Of a stretch of DNA of 64,000 nt, positions 48,233 to 59,905 are shown piece after piece; position 1 is the first letter of the stretch; every line of letters starts with the position of its first letter. A program made the position numbers and the translations under genes. Below the pieces are notes generated by a model. That model was given only the letters and a program-made list of their open reading frames with translations, searched no databases and was not told where the DNA came from. The DNA is from Thiocapsa sp. (GTDB lineage: Bacteria; Pseudomonadota; Gammaproteobacteria; Chromatiales; Chromatiaceae), in the NCBI RefSeq assembly GCF_018399035.1, contig NZ_CP073760.1, positions 248,001 through 312,000 of the forward strand, in the 5' to 3' direction.

Positions 48233-49357
48233 ATGACCATGACAGATCTTATAAGAACCCTCGAAGTCGGCGGATTTCGCGCTCTCGCCGATTTGCGGGT
48301 CAATGGCTTCGGCAAGGTCAACTTGGTGACCGGCAAGAATAATTCGGGTAAATCCTCGCTGTTGGAGGCCATCCGAATTCTCGTCACCGGTGGCGCGCCG
48401 GAAACAATCTATGACATCCTCGACTACCGCGAGGAGCTTGGTTCCGCGGGTGAAGCAGAGCGCCTTTATTCCCCAACGGATTTGGAGCCATTTTGCAATC
48501 TCTTCAACGGATTCCCTGACCTAGCAAGATCCGCGAAAGGTTTCTCGATCTCGGCAGTAGGCTCCTTGCCTGAATCTATTTCCCACATCAACGTCAGCAT
48601 CAATTGGTTCATCAGAAAGAGTGATCCAGTAGGGCCGTCGTCAAGATACGAACCCGCATCAAACGATGCCTTGGACGACGTTGACAGTTTCCCCGCCCTA
48701 CAGATTCAGATCGCGGCAAGGACGCGAGTCTTACCAATGGACAGATTTCGGCGCAGGTACGCGATGAGGCCGGAATCCGATGCTGCCTCTCGACCCTGCA
48801 TCTATCTTGATCCCTTCAGTTCTCGCTCTACGAGCCAGATGGGCGCCCTGTGGGATGCTATTGCGCTGACGGACGCCGAGCAGGAAGTCGTCAAGGCTTT
48901 GCAGGTTATCTCCCCGGAGATCCAGGCTGTGTCGATGATTGCAAGGGATGGCAGGTCCAGTTCAAGAAAGGCGATTGCGAAAAGCAGCTTGTATCCCGAG
49001 CCGTTACCTTTGCGGACGTTCGGGGATGGCATGAATCGCTTGTTCGGGGTGATCCTGTCGCTCTGTAACGCACGTAACGGTGTCGTGCTGATTGATGAAA
49101 TCGAAAATGGCCTGCACTACTCGATCCAAACCGATGTATGGCGCACCGTCTTTCGTCTGGCCAGGGATCTGAACGTCCAAGTGTTCGCCACTTCTCATAG
49201 CTGGGATTCCGTGCGCGCCTTTCAGAAAGCGGCGACCGAGAGCCCTGAGGACGGGGTGCTGGTTCGGCTATCCAGAAAGGACGACAAAATCATCCCGACC
49301 CTGTTCACGGAAAGGGAGTTGGAGATCGTGACCCGCGATCAGGTCGAGGTGAGATAG
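48233..49357 (+). CDS. AAA_15/OLD-like ABC-type ATPase of a two-gene TOPRIM module
   Basis: The 374-residue SMC/ABC-class ATPase has Walker A TGKNNSGKSSLLEA (residues 33-46), a signature-like LRTFGDGMNRLFGVILSL (about 262-279), Walker B GVVLIDEIENGLHY (about 283-296) and the H-loop FATSHSWDSV. OLD nucleases carry this ATPase and a TOPRIM domain in one chain. Here the TOPRIM-like protein is separate and begins 3 bp downstream, as in PARIS (AriA/AriB). It probably senses phage activity and licenses the partner. An ATG at 48233 or 48239 may be used (GAAGGG upstream). GC is visibly lower than in the flanking helicase. Confidence 0.8.
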   Translation: MTMTDLIRTLEVGGFRALADLRVNGFGKVNLVTGKNNSGKSSLLEAIRILVTGGAPETIYDILDYREELGSAGEAERLYSPTDLEPFCNLFNGFPDLARSAKGFSISAVGSLPESISHINVSINWFIRKSDPVGPSSRYEPASNDALDDVDSFPALQIQIAARTRVLPMDRFRRRYAMRPESDAASRPCIYLDPFSSRSTSQMGALWDAIALTDAEQEVVKALQVISPEIQAVSMIARDGRSSSRKAIAKSSLYPEPLPLRTFGDGMNRLFGVILSLCNARNGVVLIDEIENGLHYSIQTDVWRTVFRLARDLNVQVFATSHSWDSVRAFQKAATESPEDGVLVRLSRKDDKIIPTLFTERELEIVTRDQVEVR

Positions 49358-49360
49358 GCC

Positions 49361-49987
49361 ATGGCCGGCACGCATGTTTTGATGGTGGAAGGCCCGGATG
49401 ACGCGCATGTCGTCAAACACATCTGCGGTAGGCGGGCGCTCGGCGAGATCGAATGCATCAAGCCGTATGGCGGCAAGGATGCTTTGATTGATGGCATCGG
49501 TGTTCGCCTCAAAGAGAGTGACATCGGAGCGCTGGGCATCATTCTGGATGCCGACACCGACCTTCACGCTCGATGGCAATCGGTGGCTGCTCACCTGCTG
49601 GCCGCCGGTTACGGAAATGTCCCGACTCGACCTGAGCCTGATGGGACGATCATCGACTCGCCGGCGAACTCCCTGTTGCCCCGTGTCGGCGTCTGGCTCA
49701 TGCCGGACAACACACTGCCAGGCATCCTGGAGGACTTTCTCACCTTCCTGATTCCGGATGGAGATGACTTGCTCACTCATGCAGATCAGGCGATCGCCAG
49801 CATTCCAGAAGGGCAACGTCGGTTTTCAGACACGAAAGTGGCAAAGGCACGTATTCACACCTGGCTCGCCTGGCAAGACGAGCCGGGCAAGCCCTTTGGA
49901 CAGGCGATTTCCGCACGGTATCTCGACCCTCACATGCCCGCAGCGAATGTCTTCGCGAGTTGGTTGGAAAGGACATTTTTTTCGTGA
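49361..49987 (+). CDS. DUF3226 TOPRIM-like protein, partner of the AAA ATPase
   Basis: The 208-residue protein starts MAGTHVLMVEGPDDAHVVKH, with the TOPRIM Glu10, then ALGIILDADTDLHARW with DxD at 63-65, and WLMPDNTLPGILEDFL. DUF3226 proteins share the metal-binding TOPRIM fold of OLD/AriB nucleases. With the ATPase gene 3 bp upstream it is predicted to be the nuclease effector of a split-OLD or PARIS-like pair. Its TGA stop overlaps the GTG start of the DUF1156 methylase (GTGA), so all three genes are translationally coupled. I know of no demonstrated function for DUF3226 in this exact arrangement. Confidence 0.78.
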   Translation: MAGTHVLMVEGPDDAHVVKHICGRRALGEIECIKPYGGKDALIDGIGVRLKESDIGALGIILDADTDLHARWQSVAAHLLAAGYGNVPTRPEPDGTIIDSPANSLLPRVGVWLMPDNTLPGILEDFLTFLIPDGDDLLTHADQAIASIPEGQRRFSDTKVAKARIHTWLAWQDEPGKPFGQAISARYLDPHMPAANVFASWLERTFFS

Positions 49988-52908
49988 CGCTTCCCAAGAA
50001 AAAACTCATCGAAGTCGCCCTGCCACTTGAGGCCATCAACAAGGCCAGTGCGCGGGAGAAGTCTATCCGGCACGGGCATCCGTCCACGCTGCATCTATGG
50101 TGGGCGCGGCGACCCTTGGCGGCGGCGCGGGCGGTGATCTTTGCGCAGATGGTCGATGACCCTTCGGCGCATCCGGATCTGTTCCCGACCGAGAAGGCGC
50201 AGGAGAAGGAGCGGCAGCGGCTGTTTCGGATCATCGAGGATCTGGTGCTGTGGGAGAACACGACCAACGAGACCGTGCTGCAGCAGGCGCGCGACGAGAT
50301 CTGGCAGAGCTGGCGCTATACCTGTGCCGAAAATGCCGACCATCCGAGGGCGAAGGAGTTGTTCGATCGGTACAGGCTGCCGGCGTTTCATGACCCGTTC
50401 GCGGGTGGCGGGTCGCTGCCGTTGGAGGCGCAGCGGTTGGGGCTCGAAGCCTATGCCTCGGATCTCAACCCGGTGGCGGTCTTGATCAACAAGGCCATGA
50501 TCGAGATCCCGCCCCGATTTGCCGGGCGGCCGCCGGTGCATCCGGAGGTCGCGGAGGACGGCAAATCGGGAAAGACTCTTGGAAAGCTGTTCGATCGCGA
50601 GTGGAAGGGGGCTGAGGGGCTCGCGGAGGATGTGCGCTATTACGGCAAGTGGATGCGGGACGAGGCGGAGCGGCGGATCGGGCATCTCTATCCCAAGATC
50701 GAGGTCACGGCCGACATGGTCGAGGATCCGGAGAATCCGCGGCCGGATCTGGCGAAGTATGTCGGCGGGAAGCCTCTTACCGTCATCGCTTGGTTATGGG
50801 CGCGCACGGTCAAGAGTCCTAACCCGGCCTTTGCAGATGTCGATGTGCCGCTCGTCTCGACTTTTATACTTTCCGCCAAGGCCGGGAAGGAAGCATATAT
50901 CGAGCCGATCCTCATGGAGGATAGCTACCAGTTCATAGTCAAGGTGGGTAAACCGACCGATCCGGAGTTTTCAAAGAACGGCACCAAGCTGGCTCGTGGC
51001 GCAAATTTCAAGTGCTTAATGTCTGGCGTGCCAATGGCACGCGAGTACCTTAAACATGAAGGCAAAGCGGGCCGAATTGGCGCACGAATGATGGCCATGG
51101 TTGTTGACGGTGGTCGTGAGCGCATATACATGTCACCGACTCCGGAGATGGAGCAAATCCTAGAGCAGGTGATAGCGACATGGCGGCCGGAAGGATCATT
51201 TGTTGAAGACGCAAGGGCCTTTACCCCCTGTATTTATGGAATAAAAGAGTGGCGGCACCTCTTTACATCCCGTCAGCTTGTTGCGCTTACCGTTTTTTCG
51301 GATCTAGTGCATGAAGCTAGATTAAAAGTTAAGAGTGATGCAATATCAGCCGGCCTGTTAGGCAACGCCAAGAGCATCACTGAAGATAATGGCATTGCCA
51401 TAGCCTACGCTGATGCTGTGGCCGTTTTCCTGGCGCTCGCACAAAGTCGTTTATCGGATATGTGCAATGCGCTATGTGGCTGGGAAATTTCTAAAACACA
51501 GGTACGCCATCTCTTTACGCGTCAAGCGATACCGATGCTCTGGGACTTTGCGGAGAACAATGTCTTTGGCGGGGCTGCCGGTGACTACCTTGTTAGTCTC
51601 TCGAACATGACCAAGGCGCTAGAAAAAATGCCAGCTTTTGGAAAGGGCATTGTGTGCCAAGATGATGCACAGAGCCAATCGATCAGCAAAGATACTCTTG
51701 TTTCAACCGATCCTCCTTACTACGATAATGTTCCATACGCGGACCTATCGGATTTTTTCTATTTGTGGTTGCGCCGTTGTCTTAAAACGTTTCTGCCTGA
51801 ACTTTTTGCAACACTGGCAGTACCGAAGGCTGAAGAGCTGACCGCCTTTGCCTATCGACATGGCGGAAAGATCGGGGCTGAATCATTCTTTCTTGGTGGT
51901 ATGACGCAAGCGATGCGGCGCCTGTCTGAGCAGGCTCACCCAGCTTTCCCGGTCACTATTTACTACGCTTTCAAGCAGGCCGAAAGCAACGGCGATAAAG
52001 GCACTACCAATACTGGTTGGGATACGTTCCTCGGTGCTGTAATCGAGGCCGGTTTCGCTATAACCGGGACTTGGCCGATGCGCACAGAGCTTGGCAATCG
52101 CATGCGTGGCATTGACTCGAACGCCCTTGCCTCCAGCATCGTCCTCGTCTGCCGCCAGCGCCCCGCCGACGCCCCGACGGCCACCCGCCGCAACTTCATC
52201 ACCGCACTCAAGACCGAGTTGCCCGCCGCGCTCGCTCACCTGCAACGCGGCAACATCGCCCCGGTGGACTTAGCCCAGGCGGCCATCGGCCCCGGCATGG
52301 CGGTCTATACCCGCTACTCCCAGGTGCTCGACGCCGAGGGCAAGCCGCTGCCTGTGCGCGCCGCGCTGGCCCTAATCAACCAAACCCTCGACGAGGCACT
52401 GGCCGAGCAGGAGGGGGACTTCGACGCGGATACCCGGTGGGCCCTGACCTGGTTCGAGCAGATGGCCTTCAACGAGGGCGAGTACGGCGTCGCCGAGCAG
52501 CTCGCCACGTCCAAGAACACCAGTGTCTCCGGCCTGGCGGATGCCGGCATTCTGCGGTCCAAAGCCGGTAAGGTCCGCCTGCTGAAACCCGCCGAATTCC
52601 CCGTCGATTGGGAGCCGACGACCGACAAGCGCCTCACCGTCTGGGAGATGGTGCACCAACTGATCCGCGCCCTCGAGTCGGGCGGCGACGTCGCGGCGGC
52701 GGCACTGGTCGCCAAGCTCGGCAGCGAATCGGAGACGGCGCGCGAGCTGTGCTATCGCCTCTACACCCTCTGCGAGCGCAAGAAACGCGCAAACGAGGCG
52801 ATGTCCTACAACGGCTTGGTTCAGAGTTGGCCCGAGATCGCCAGACTGGCGCGGGAGACTGGCAGCACGGCACCTCAGGGTACCGGGGATCTGTTTGCAC
52901 AACCTTAA
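49984..52908 (+). CDS. DUF1156 DNA methyltransferase (Hma-like methylase)
   Basis: The 974-residue protein opens with the DUF1156 signature KKLIEVALPLEAINKASARE, KSIRHGHPSTLHLWWARRPL. SAM-binding motif I is FHDPFAGGGSLPLEAQRLG (about residues 134-152) and catalytic motif IV is STDPPYYDNVPYADLSDFFY (about 573-592), so it is an amino-methylase of the DPPY class. It likely marks self DNA for the locus. The start is GTG 49984, overlapping the DUF3226 stop. The centre (about 50860-52080) is distinctly AT-richer than the 5' and 3' thirds, which suggests recombination that replaced the middle of the gene. Confidence 0.85.
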   Translation: MTLPKKKLIEVALPLEAINKASAREKSIRHGHPSTLHLWWARRPLAAARAVIFAQMVDDPSAHPDLFPTEKAQEKERQRLFRIIEDLVLWENTTNETVLQQARDEIWQSWRYTCAENADHPRAKELFDRYRLPAFHDPFAGGGSLPLEAQRLGLEAYASDLNPVAVLINKAMIEIPPRFAGRPPVHPEVAEDGKSGKTLGKLFDREWKGAEGLAEDVRYYGKWMRDEAERRIGHLYPKIEVTADMVEDPENPRPDLAKYVGGKPLTVIAWLWARTVKSPNPAFADVDVPLVSTFILSAKAGKEAYIEPILMEDSYQFIVKVGKPTDPEFSKNGTKLARGANFKCLMSGVPMAREYLKHEGKAGRIGARMMAMVVDGGRERIYMSPTPEMEQILEQVIATWRPEGSFVEDARAFTPCIYGIKEWRHLFTSRQLVALTVFSDLVHEARLKVKSDAISAGLLGNAKSITEDNGIAIAYADAVAVFLALAQSRLSDMCNALCGWEISKTQVRHLFTRQAIPMLWDFAENNVFGGAAGDYLVSLSNMTKALEKMPAFGKGIVCQDDAQSQSISKDTLVSTDPPYYDNVPYADLSDFFYLWLRRCLKTFLPELFATLAVPKAEELTAFAYRHGGKIGAESFFLGGMTQAMRRLSEQAHPAFPVTIYYAFKQAESNGDKGTTNTGWDTFLGAVIEAGFAITGTWPMRTELGNRMRGIDSNALASSIVLVCRQRPADAPTATRRNFITALKTELPAALAHLQRGNIAPVDLAQAAIGPGMAVYTRYSQVLDAEGKPLPVRAALALINQTLDEALAEQEGDFDADTRWALTWFEQMAFNEGEYGVAEQLATSKNTSVSGLADAGILRSKAGKVRLLKPAEFPVDWEPTTDKRLTVWEMVHQLIRALESGGDVAAAALVAKLGSESETARELCYRLYTLCERKKRANEAMSYNGLVQSWPEIARLARETGSTAPQGTGDLFAQP

Positions 52909-52920
52909 GCGGAGCGAATC

Positions 52921-53175
52921 ATGCGAGTCGCCGTTGATCTTCCAAATGATTTTGTCGAGATGCTGACTGAGCAGGCGATCGCCAAAGAGATGCGACTGGC
53001 CTATGCGCTGGCCTTGTTCAAGGACGCACGGATCACGATCGCCAAGGCGGCAGAGCTGGCCGGGATCACGATTTACGAGTTCATGACTGCGTGTAAGGCG
53101 AATCGGATCCCGGTCATCGAGGTTTCACGTGAGGAGCTTGTTCAGGAGTTGCAGTCCATTGGGCGCAAGCCATGA
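52921..53175 (+). CDS. UPF0175 family antitoxin-like protein
   Basis: The 84-residue protein reads MRVAVDLPNDFVEMLTEQAI, then LAYALALFKDARITIAKAAE, LAGITIYEFMTACKANRIPV, the UPF0175 pattern with a putative helix-turn-helix. UPF0175 genes usually precede a DUF3368 PIN toxin gene. Here a DUF3368 start codon overlaps its stop by 4 bp, but the toxin is truncated after about 16 residues. The antitoxin is therefore an orphan. It lies 12 bp after the methylase gene. Confidence 0.8.
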   Translation: MRVAVDLPNDFVEMLTEQAIAKEMRLAYALALFKDARITIAKAAELAGITIYEFMTACKANRIPVIEVSREELVQELQSIGRKP

Positions 53176-53285
53176 TTCTGGTCGCGGACTGCTCCGCCTT
53201 GATCGCCCCGGCGACGACGGCGCAGGAACTCGCGGGTAGCCATTTGCGGTCGCTACAGGAGAGCCCCTCATGCATCACATCTTGA
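53172..53285 (+). pseudogene. DUF3368 PIN toxin, N-terminal remnant
   Basis: ATG 53172 overlaps the UPF0175 stop. MILVADCSALIAPATT matches the first residues of DUF3368 PIN toxins (MILVADSSALIALA), including the first catalytic Asp. The remaining codons to TGA 53283-53285 are unrelated. A deletion of roughly 130 residues has inactivated the toxin, and the joint runs into the start of the MNT gene. Confidence 0.65.
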
Positions 53286-53569
53286 CTCTCGATGAGCCGG
53301 TTCTCGCCCGGTTTTGCGAGAAACACCGGATCCGCCGTCTGTCTTTATTCGGCTCGCAGCTTAAGGGAACGGCGGGGCCAGACAGCGATATCGATCTGCT
53401 GGTGGAGTTCGATCCCGATCACACACCGACGCTGTTCGGGATTGCCGGCATGGAGATCGAGCTGACGGACATGCTGGGCCGCAAGGTGGATCTGCGAACC
53501 GCCGGCGATCTGTCGCGCTATTTCCGCGACGAGGTGGTGCGCACGGCCGAGGTGCAGTATGCGGCCTGA
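53270..53569 (+). CDS. MNT-domain nucleotidyltransferase antitoxin (MntA-like)
   Basis: The 99-residue minimal nucleotidyltransferase has the GSxxxG...DxD motif: [20 protein letters not shown] (residues about 27-46), and [20 protein letters not shown]. In HEPN/MNT pairs the MNT protein neutralises the HEPN ribonuclease, in known cases by adenylylating it. The HEPN gene overlaps its 3' end by 11 bp. The 5' end overlaps the decayed DUF3368 remnant. Length and motifs are intact. Confidence 0.88.
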   Translation: MHHILTLDEPVLARFCEKHRIRRLSLFGSQLKGTAGPDSDIDLLVEFDPDHTPTLFGIAGMEIELTDMLGRKVDLRTAGDLSRYFRDEVVRTAEVQYAA

Positions 53570-53900
53570 AGATCGGATACGGATCGAGCACATGCTGGAT
53601 GCGAGCCAATCCGTGGCGCGGTTCATCGCGGGTCGCACGCGCGAGGATCTGGATTCGGACGAGATGTTGCGCTTCGCCTTGGTGCGCGCCATCGAGATCA
53701 TCGGAGAGGCTGCCAGCAAGGTATCGCAGGAAGGGCGGCAGGGCCTGCCGGAGATTCCCTGGCGGGAGGCTGTCGGGATTCGCAATCGCTTGGTCCACGC
53801 GTATTTCGATATCGACCTGGATGTGCTCTGGAAAACGGCTTCGACGGCCATCCCGTCCCTGATGAGACAACTGGAAGCGATCCTTTCGCACGGAGGCTGA
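53559..53900 (+). CDS. HEPN-domain ribonuclease toxin (HepT-like, DUF86)
   Basis: The 113-residue helical protein carries the RX4HXY catalytic motif in [20 protein letters not shown] (residues about 84-103), typical of HepT toxins that cut [23 protein letters not shown] is the family core. It overlaps the MNT gene and is followed 4 bp later by the DUF499 ATPase gene. So this toxin-antitoxin pair sits inside the defence operon between methylase and ATPase, perhaps guarding the locus. Confidence 0.88.
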   Translation: MRPEDRIRIEHMLDASQSVARFIAGRTREDLDSDEMLRFALVRAIEIIGEAASKVSQEGRQGLPEIPWREAVGIRNRLVHAYFDIDLDVLWKTASTAIPSLMRQLEAILSHGG

Positions 53901-53903
53901 GTA

Positions 53904-57248
<3,345 letters not shown>

Positions 57249-57278
57249 CGGACCGGGCCGCAACTGGGTGGGTCCGAG

Positions 57279-57353
57279 ATGCCTGAGATGTCCGACGAGG
57301 AGATCCTTGCGCGGCTCTTGGCGCTCAACTTGGAGCGATCGAGCGGCGGGTAA
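57279..57353 (+). pseudogene. DNA methyltransferase, C-terminal stub
   Basis: The frame MPEMSDEEILARLLALNLER, SSGG, stop resembles the last residues of class I DNA methyltransferases (SDEEILARLLALNLERA) as I remember them. The N-terminal stub of that family is at 43808. If both come from one gene, the 13-kb defence cluster replaced or interrupted its middle. The ATG at 57279 may be fortuitous. The next 190 bp contain no recognisable feature. Confidence 0.45.
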
Positions 57354-57546
57354 GCGAGGGCAAGGGCCAGCTCGACCGGGCTGTGCTCTGCTGGCAAGAT
57401 CTCAGCCGATGGGCTACCGTCTCGGAGCCCCTGCGGAGCGGGTCGAAGTCGGGTCGAGACCATCGGCATCGGTAGATGCGGAAAATCATTCAGTCTCAAA
57501 AGCCGCGCAAAAACCGCCACGCGGGTGGGCGTTCCTGATGGCACCC

Positions 57547-58584
57547 TTATGGATCTGCGCTCTCGTGCCATCCGTCCTGAACGAACTGCCAAGCCGCGTC
57601 GATCTCGCCATACTCGACCGACTCCAGGCCGAGCAAGCCGTTGATGGCTTCGTCGAGACAACAGTCATAGCGCGGCCAGATCGAAGCGTAGAGCGTCCAG
57701 AAGAGCAGGCCATCACCTCCCATGACTCCCAGCGCCGACAAGACATCGGTGCGCGCCTCTTCCGTGAGTGCGAGGACGGCTTCCTGAAGTGCTTCATCGA
57801 TGTCTGCGCACTCATCAGGCGGTGATCGGTCCGAACGGCTCAGGGCCTCGGCCGCCTGATAGCCGATGAACAGACGATCCATGTCCAGAGCTAACGCGAC
57901 ATCTGCCGGATCGAAGTCGTTGAAGCCATTCCCGCTTGCGGCGTCGAAGCCATGCAGCCATTCGCACAGCGCGGCGGCTTTGACCTGAATCTGGAATGAT
58001 TCATAGGGCAAATCTCCACGCTCCATGTCTTCCAGGGCAAGCCCTTTGGCGAGAATCTCCAGCCAGGCATCCCCGCGCTTCCAATGCGGGGCAGGTAGAA
58101 GCTGGCTGAAGCGGTCGGGATCAAATGGCCACTCGCGTGCACCACCTGTCGCCTCGTAGCCAATCCACCACCATTCGATTTCGCGGTAGGAGGCAAGCTC
58201 TTCTTGATCCGTTGTGAGGATGCCCCCTAACGGCAGTGATCCGGGATGATGCTGCGTGACCCAACGTCCCAGATCGTCGCCGATGGTCTCATCGTAGTCT
58301 TCGGTCAAAGTGATACGGCCATTCTCATCCGGTGTCAGATCCTCATCCTCGGCGACAAAGCGAACTTCGCAGCCAGGGAATCCATAGCTGCACATGGCTT
58401 GCTTGACCGACTCCTGGTCGCAGGCACCGTAGACCAGAAACACGAAGCGGTCCTCGATGTCTTCGCGCTGGCGCCGAGAAGCCAGGTTCGCCGCGCGCAA
58501 CAGCGCAATATCCCGTTTCGAGTCCTTGTCTGGCGGTAGAAACGGGGCTAGCAGATCCAGCGCGAACAGGTAGTGGGCTCCCAT
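57547..58584 (-). CDS. hypothetical acidic protein, unrecognised
   Basis: This 345-residue, acidic protein (MGAHYLFALDLLAPFLPPDK, FVFLVYGACDQESVKQAMCS, TLTEDYDETIGDDLGRWVTQ) has no signal peptide, membrane helix or motif that I can place. Trp-rich segments (REIEWWWIGYEATGG) and a Cys/Trp-containing C-terminal part (YASIWPRYDCCLDEAINGLL) suggest a folded globular protein. ATG 58584 is chosen because codons upstream are low-complexity. It is convergent to the defence cluster and may be cargo of the island; its function is unknown. Confidence 0.55.
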   Translation of the reverse strand: MGAHYLFALDLLAPFLPPDKDSKRDIALLRAANLASRRQREDIEDRFVFLVYGACDQESVKQAMCSYGFPGCEVRFVAEDEDLTPDENGRITLTEDYDETIGDDLGRWVTQHHPGSLPLGGILTTDQEELASYREIEWWWIGYEATGGAREWPFDPDRFSQLLPAPHWKRGDAWLEILAKGLALEDMERGDLPYESFQIQVKAAALCEWLHGFDAASGNGFNDFDPADVALALDMDRLFIGYQAAEALSRSDRSPPDECADIDEALQEAVLALTEEARTDVLSALGVMGGDGLLFWTLYASIWPRYDCCLDEAINGLLGLESVEYGEIDAAWQFVQDGWHESADP

Positions 58585-58756
58585 CGTCACGATCCTCGCA
58601 GCGTCAGGGCATCGGAAAACCGCCACGCAGGCGGGTACAGGTGCCGTGTGATTGTGCGCCGCGATTGCCGCGATGGCCGCGATGGGGAATGAGGGGAAAG
58701 TCGCCGATCTGCACCGTGCCAGCAGCCGATCCGCCTTCTCGCGCGCGCCCGCGCAG

Positions 58757-59148
58757 TCATATCGGTCTGCGCTGGTGCGTTCCTTGTGGTGCGCGTGACG
58801 GGGTAAATACAGGAGCGGGCGCATCGCCCATCTCCTCGTCCATCATGGCATCAAGCTCGTCGTCCGTGAAGGACTCCAGTTGCGCCTTTATGCCATCACG
58901 GCCAGGTCGAACAGATCCGGTTCCGGATCCGGTGTCTCCGTCTCCGCCAGAGGGTAGTCCGTCATCCCGCTCAACCACTCCGCCAGGTGATCGTCCGCCG
59001 TCGCCAGGTCCAACAGTTCCTTCAGGCTGCCCGGTGGAGTCGACAGGATTCCCTTCTGGTACAGGATCCAGCCCGCCTCGCGGGCCGCGGCCTCCGGGTC
59101 TTGTTCCAGTTTGGCCGCCTGCTCCAGTGTGTTGGCCAGCGCCAGCAT
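58757..59148 (-). pseudogene. fragment of unknown protein split between two frames
   Basis: The minus frame starting at 59148 reads MLALANTLEQAAKLEQDPEA, AREAGWILYQKGILSTPPGS, LKELLDLATADDHLAEWLSG and stops at 58888 after DLFDLAVMA. Protein-like sequence goes on in the neighbouring frame as KAQLESFTDDELDAMMDEEM and ends at 58757. A single indel near 58895 explains both. The upstream part is cut off near the 24-bp inverted repeat at 59177. I cannot name the family. Confidence 0.45.
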
Positions 59149-59176
59149 CAGGTCCGATCGCGTTCGTGTCGGTGTC

Positions 59177-59310
59177 GGGCCTCGATCATCGTTTGGTCCA
59201 CCTAGCCGGAAGGAGCAAGGCGTCCCGGCGTAAGTCGCTGATTAGCAATCTTAGAACGCAGCTATCCTTACGCTTGCACTGGGTTTTGGACCAAACGATG
59301 ATCAAGGCCC
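59177..59310. repeat. 24-bp inverted repeats bounding 86 bp
   Basis: GGGCCTCGATCATCGTTTGG...CCA at 59177-59200 and its reverse complement at 59287-59310 differ at one base (C/T). The inside is unrelated to other repeats in the window. It looks like a miniature inverted-repeat element or the collapsed ends of an insertion sequence. Confidence 0.6.
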
Positions 59311-59479
59311 CGGCCCCTTCGATTGTCCGCTGCGCCAAGATCGCTACGATCGATTCGCGCGATGCAATCTATTTGGGTCGTGTGACCTCCGAGGTGTTTG
59401 CCGACGTGCCTCGACACCTCATCGCCAGGTTGGCATGTGACGACATCCAAGACGATCGGTGACCACCATCATCACCCCT

Positions 59480-59636
59480 AAAGAATAAACTCATTGAAGT
59501 CGCCCTCCCGCTTGAGGCGATCAACACGGCCAATGTGCGGATGACGCCGGATCTGCATCGGCGGCTCGCCATTCGCGCGGCCGAGGCGAATGTCAGCCTG
59601 AACCGGATCGTGAGCGATCAGCTTGCGAAACCTTGA
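59480..59636 (+). pseudogene. DUF1156 methylase N-terminal relic fused to HicB-type antitoxin C-terminus
   Basis: KNKLIEVALPLEAINTANVR is the DUF1156 opening seen at 49990-50050, at DNA level also nearly the same (ACTCATTGAAGTCGCCCT). After 20 residues it changes to MTPDLHRRLAIRAAEANVSL, NRIVSDQLAKP, the C-terminal ribbon-helix-helix of HicB-family antitoxins. An in-frame TGA (near 59459) and lack of a start make the DUF1156 part untranslatable. It marks a recombination scar at the right edge of the island. Confidence 0.65.
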
Positions 59637-59732
59637 GCCTGAGCGCATGAATGGTTTGCAGTCCGAGCGAGAGGGTCTGAGTGGCTCGATTCACTCCGCC
59701 TTCAACCAGGCGCGGTCATGCGCTGAGCTACG

Positions 59733-59782
59733 TGGCGCAGAGCGCCATGGGGCATGCGTGACACCGCGGAGCGGATGTCACC
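59733..59782. repeat. family-B double-palindrome element, copy B3
   Basis: TGGCGC-AGA-GCGCCA and GTGACACC...GATGTCAC, as in B1 and B2, 124 bp past the stop of the EF-G paralogue. Confidence 0.6.
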
Positions 59783-59905
59783 AGCTCCTCGAGGTTGGGG
59801 TGGTCGGTCGTTCTAATGTCCGACGAGACTGCCGGGAGGTCCCGAGCCTCGATGCTCGCGATGAAACACGGACCGACGTCGAGCGCCAGTCCGTGCGGGG
59901 CGGGG

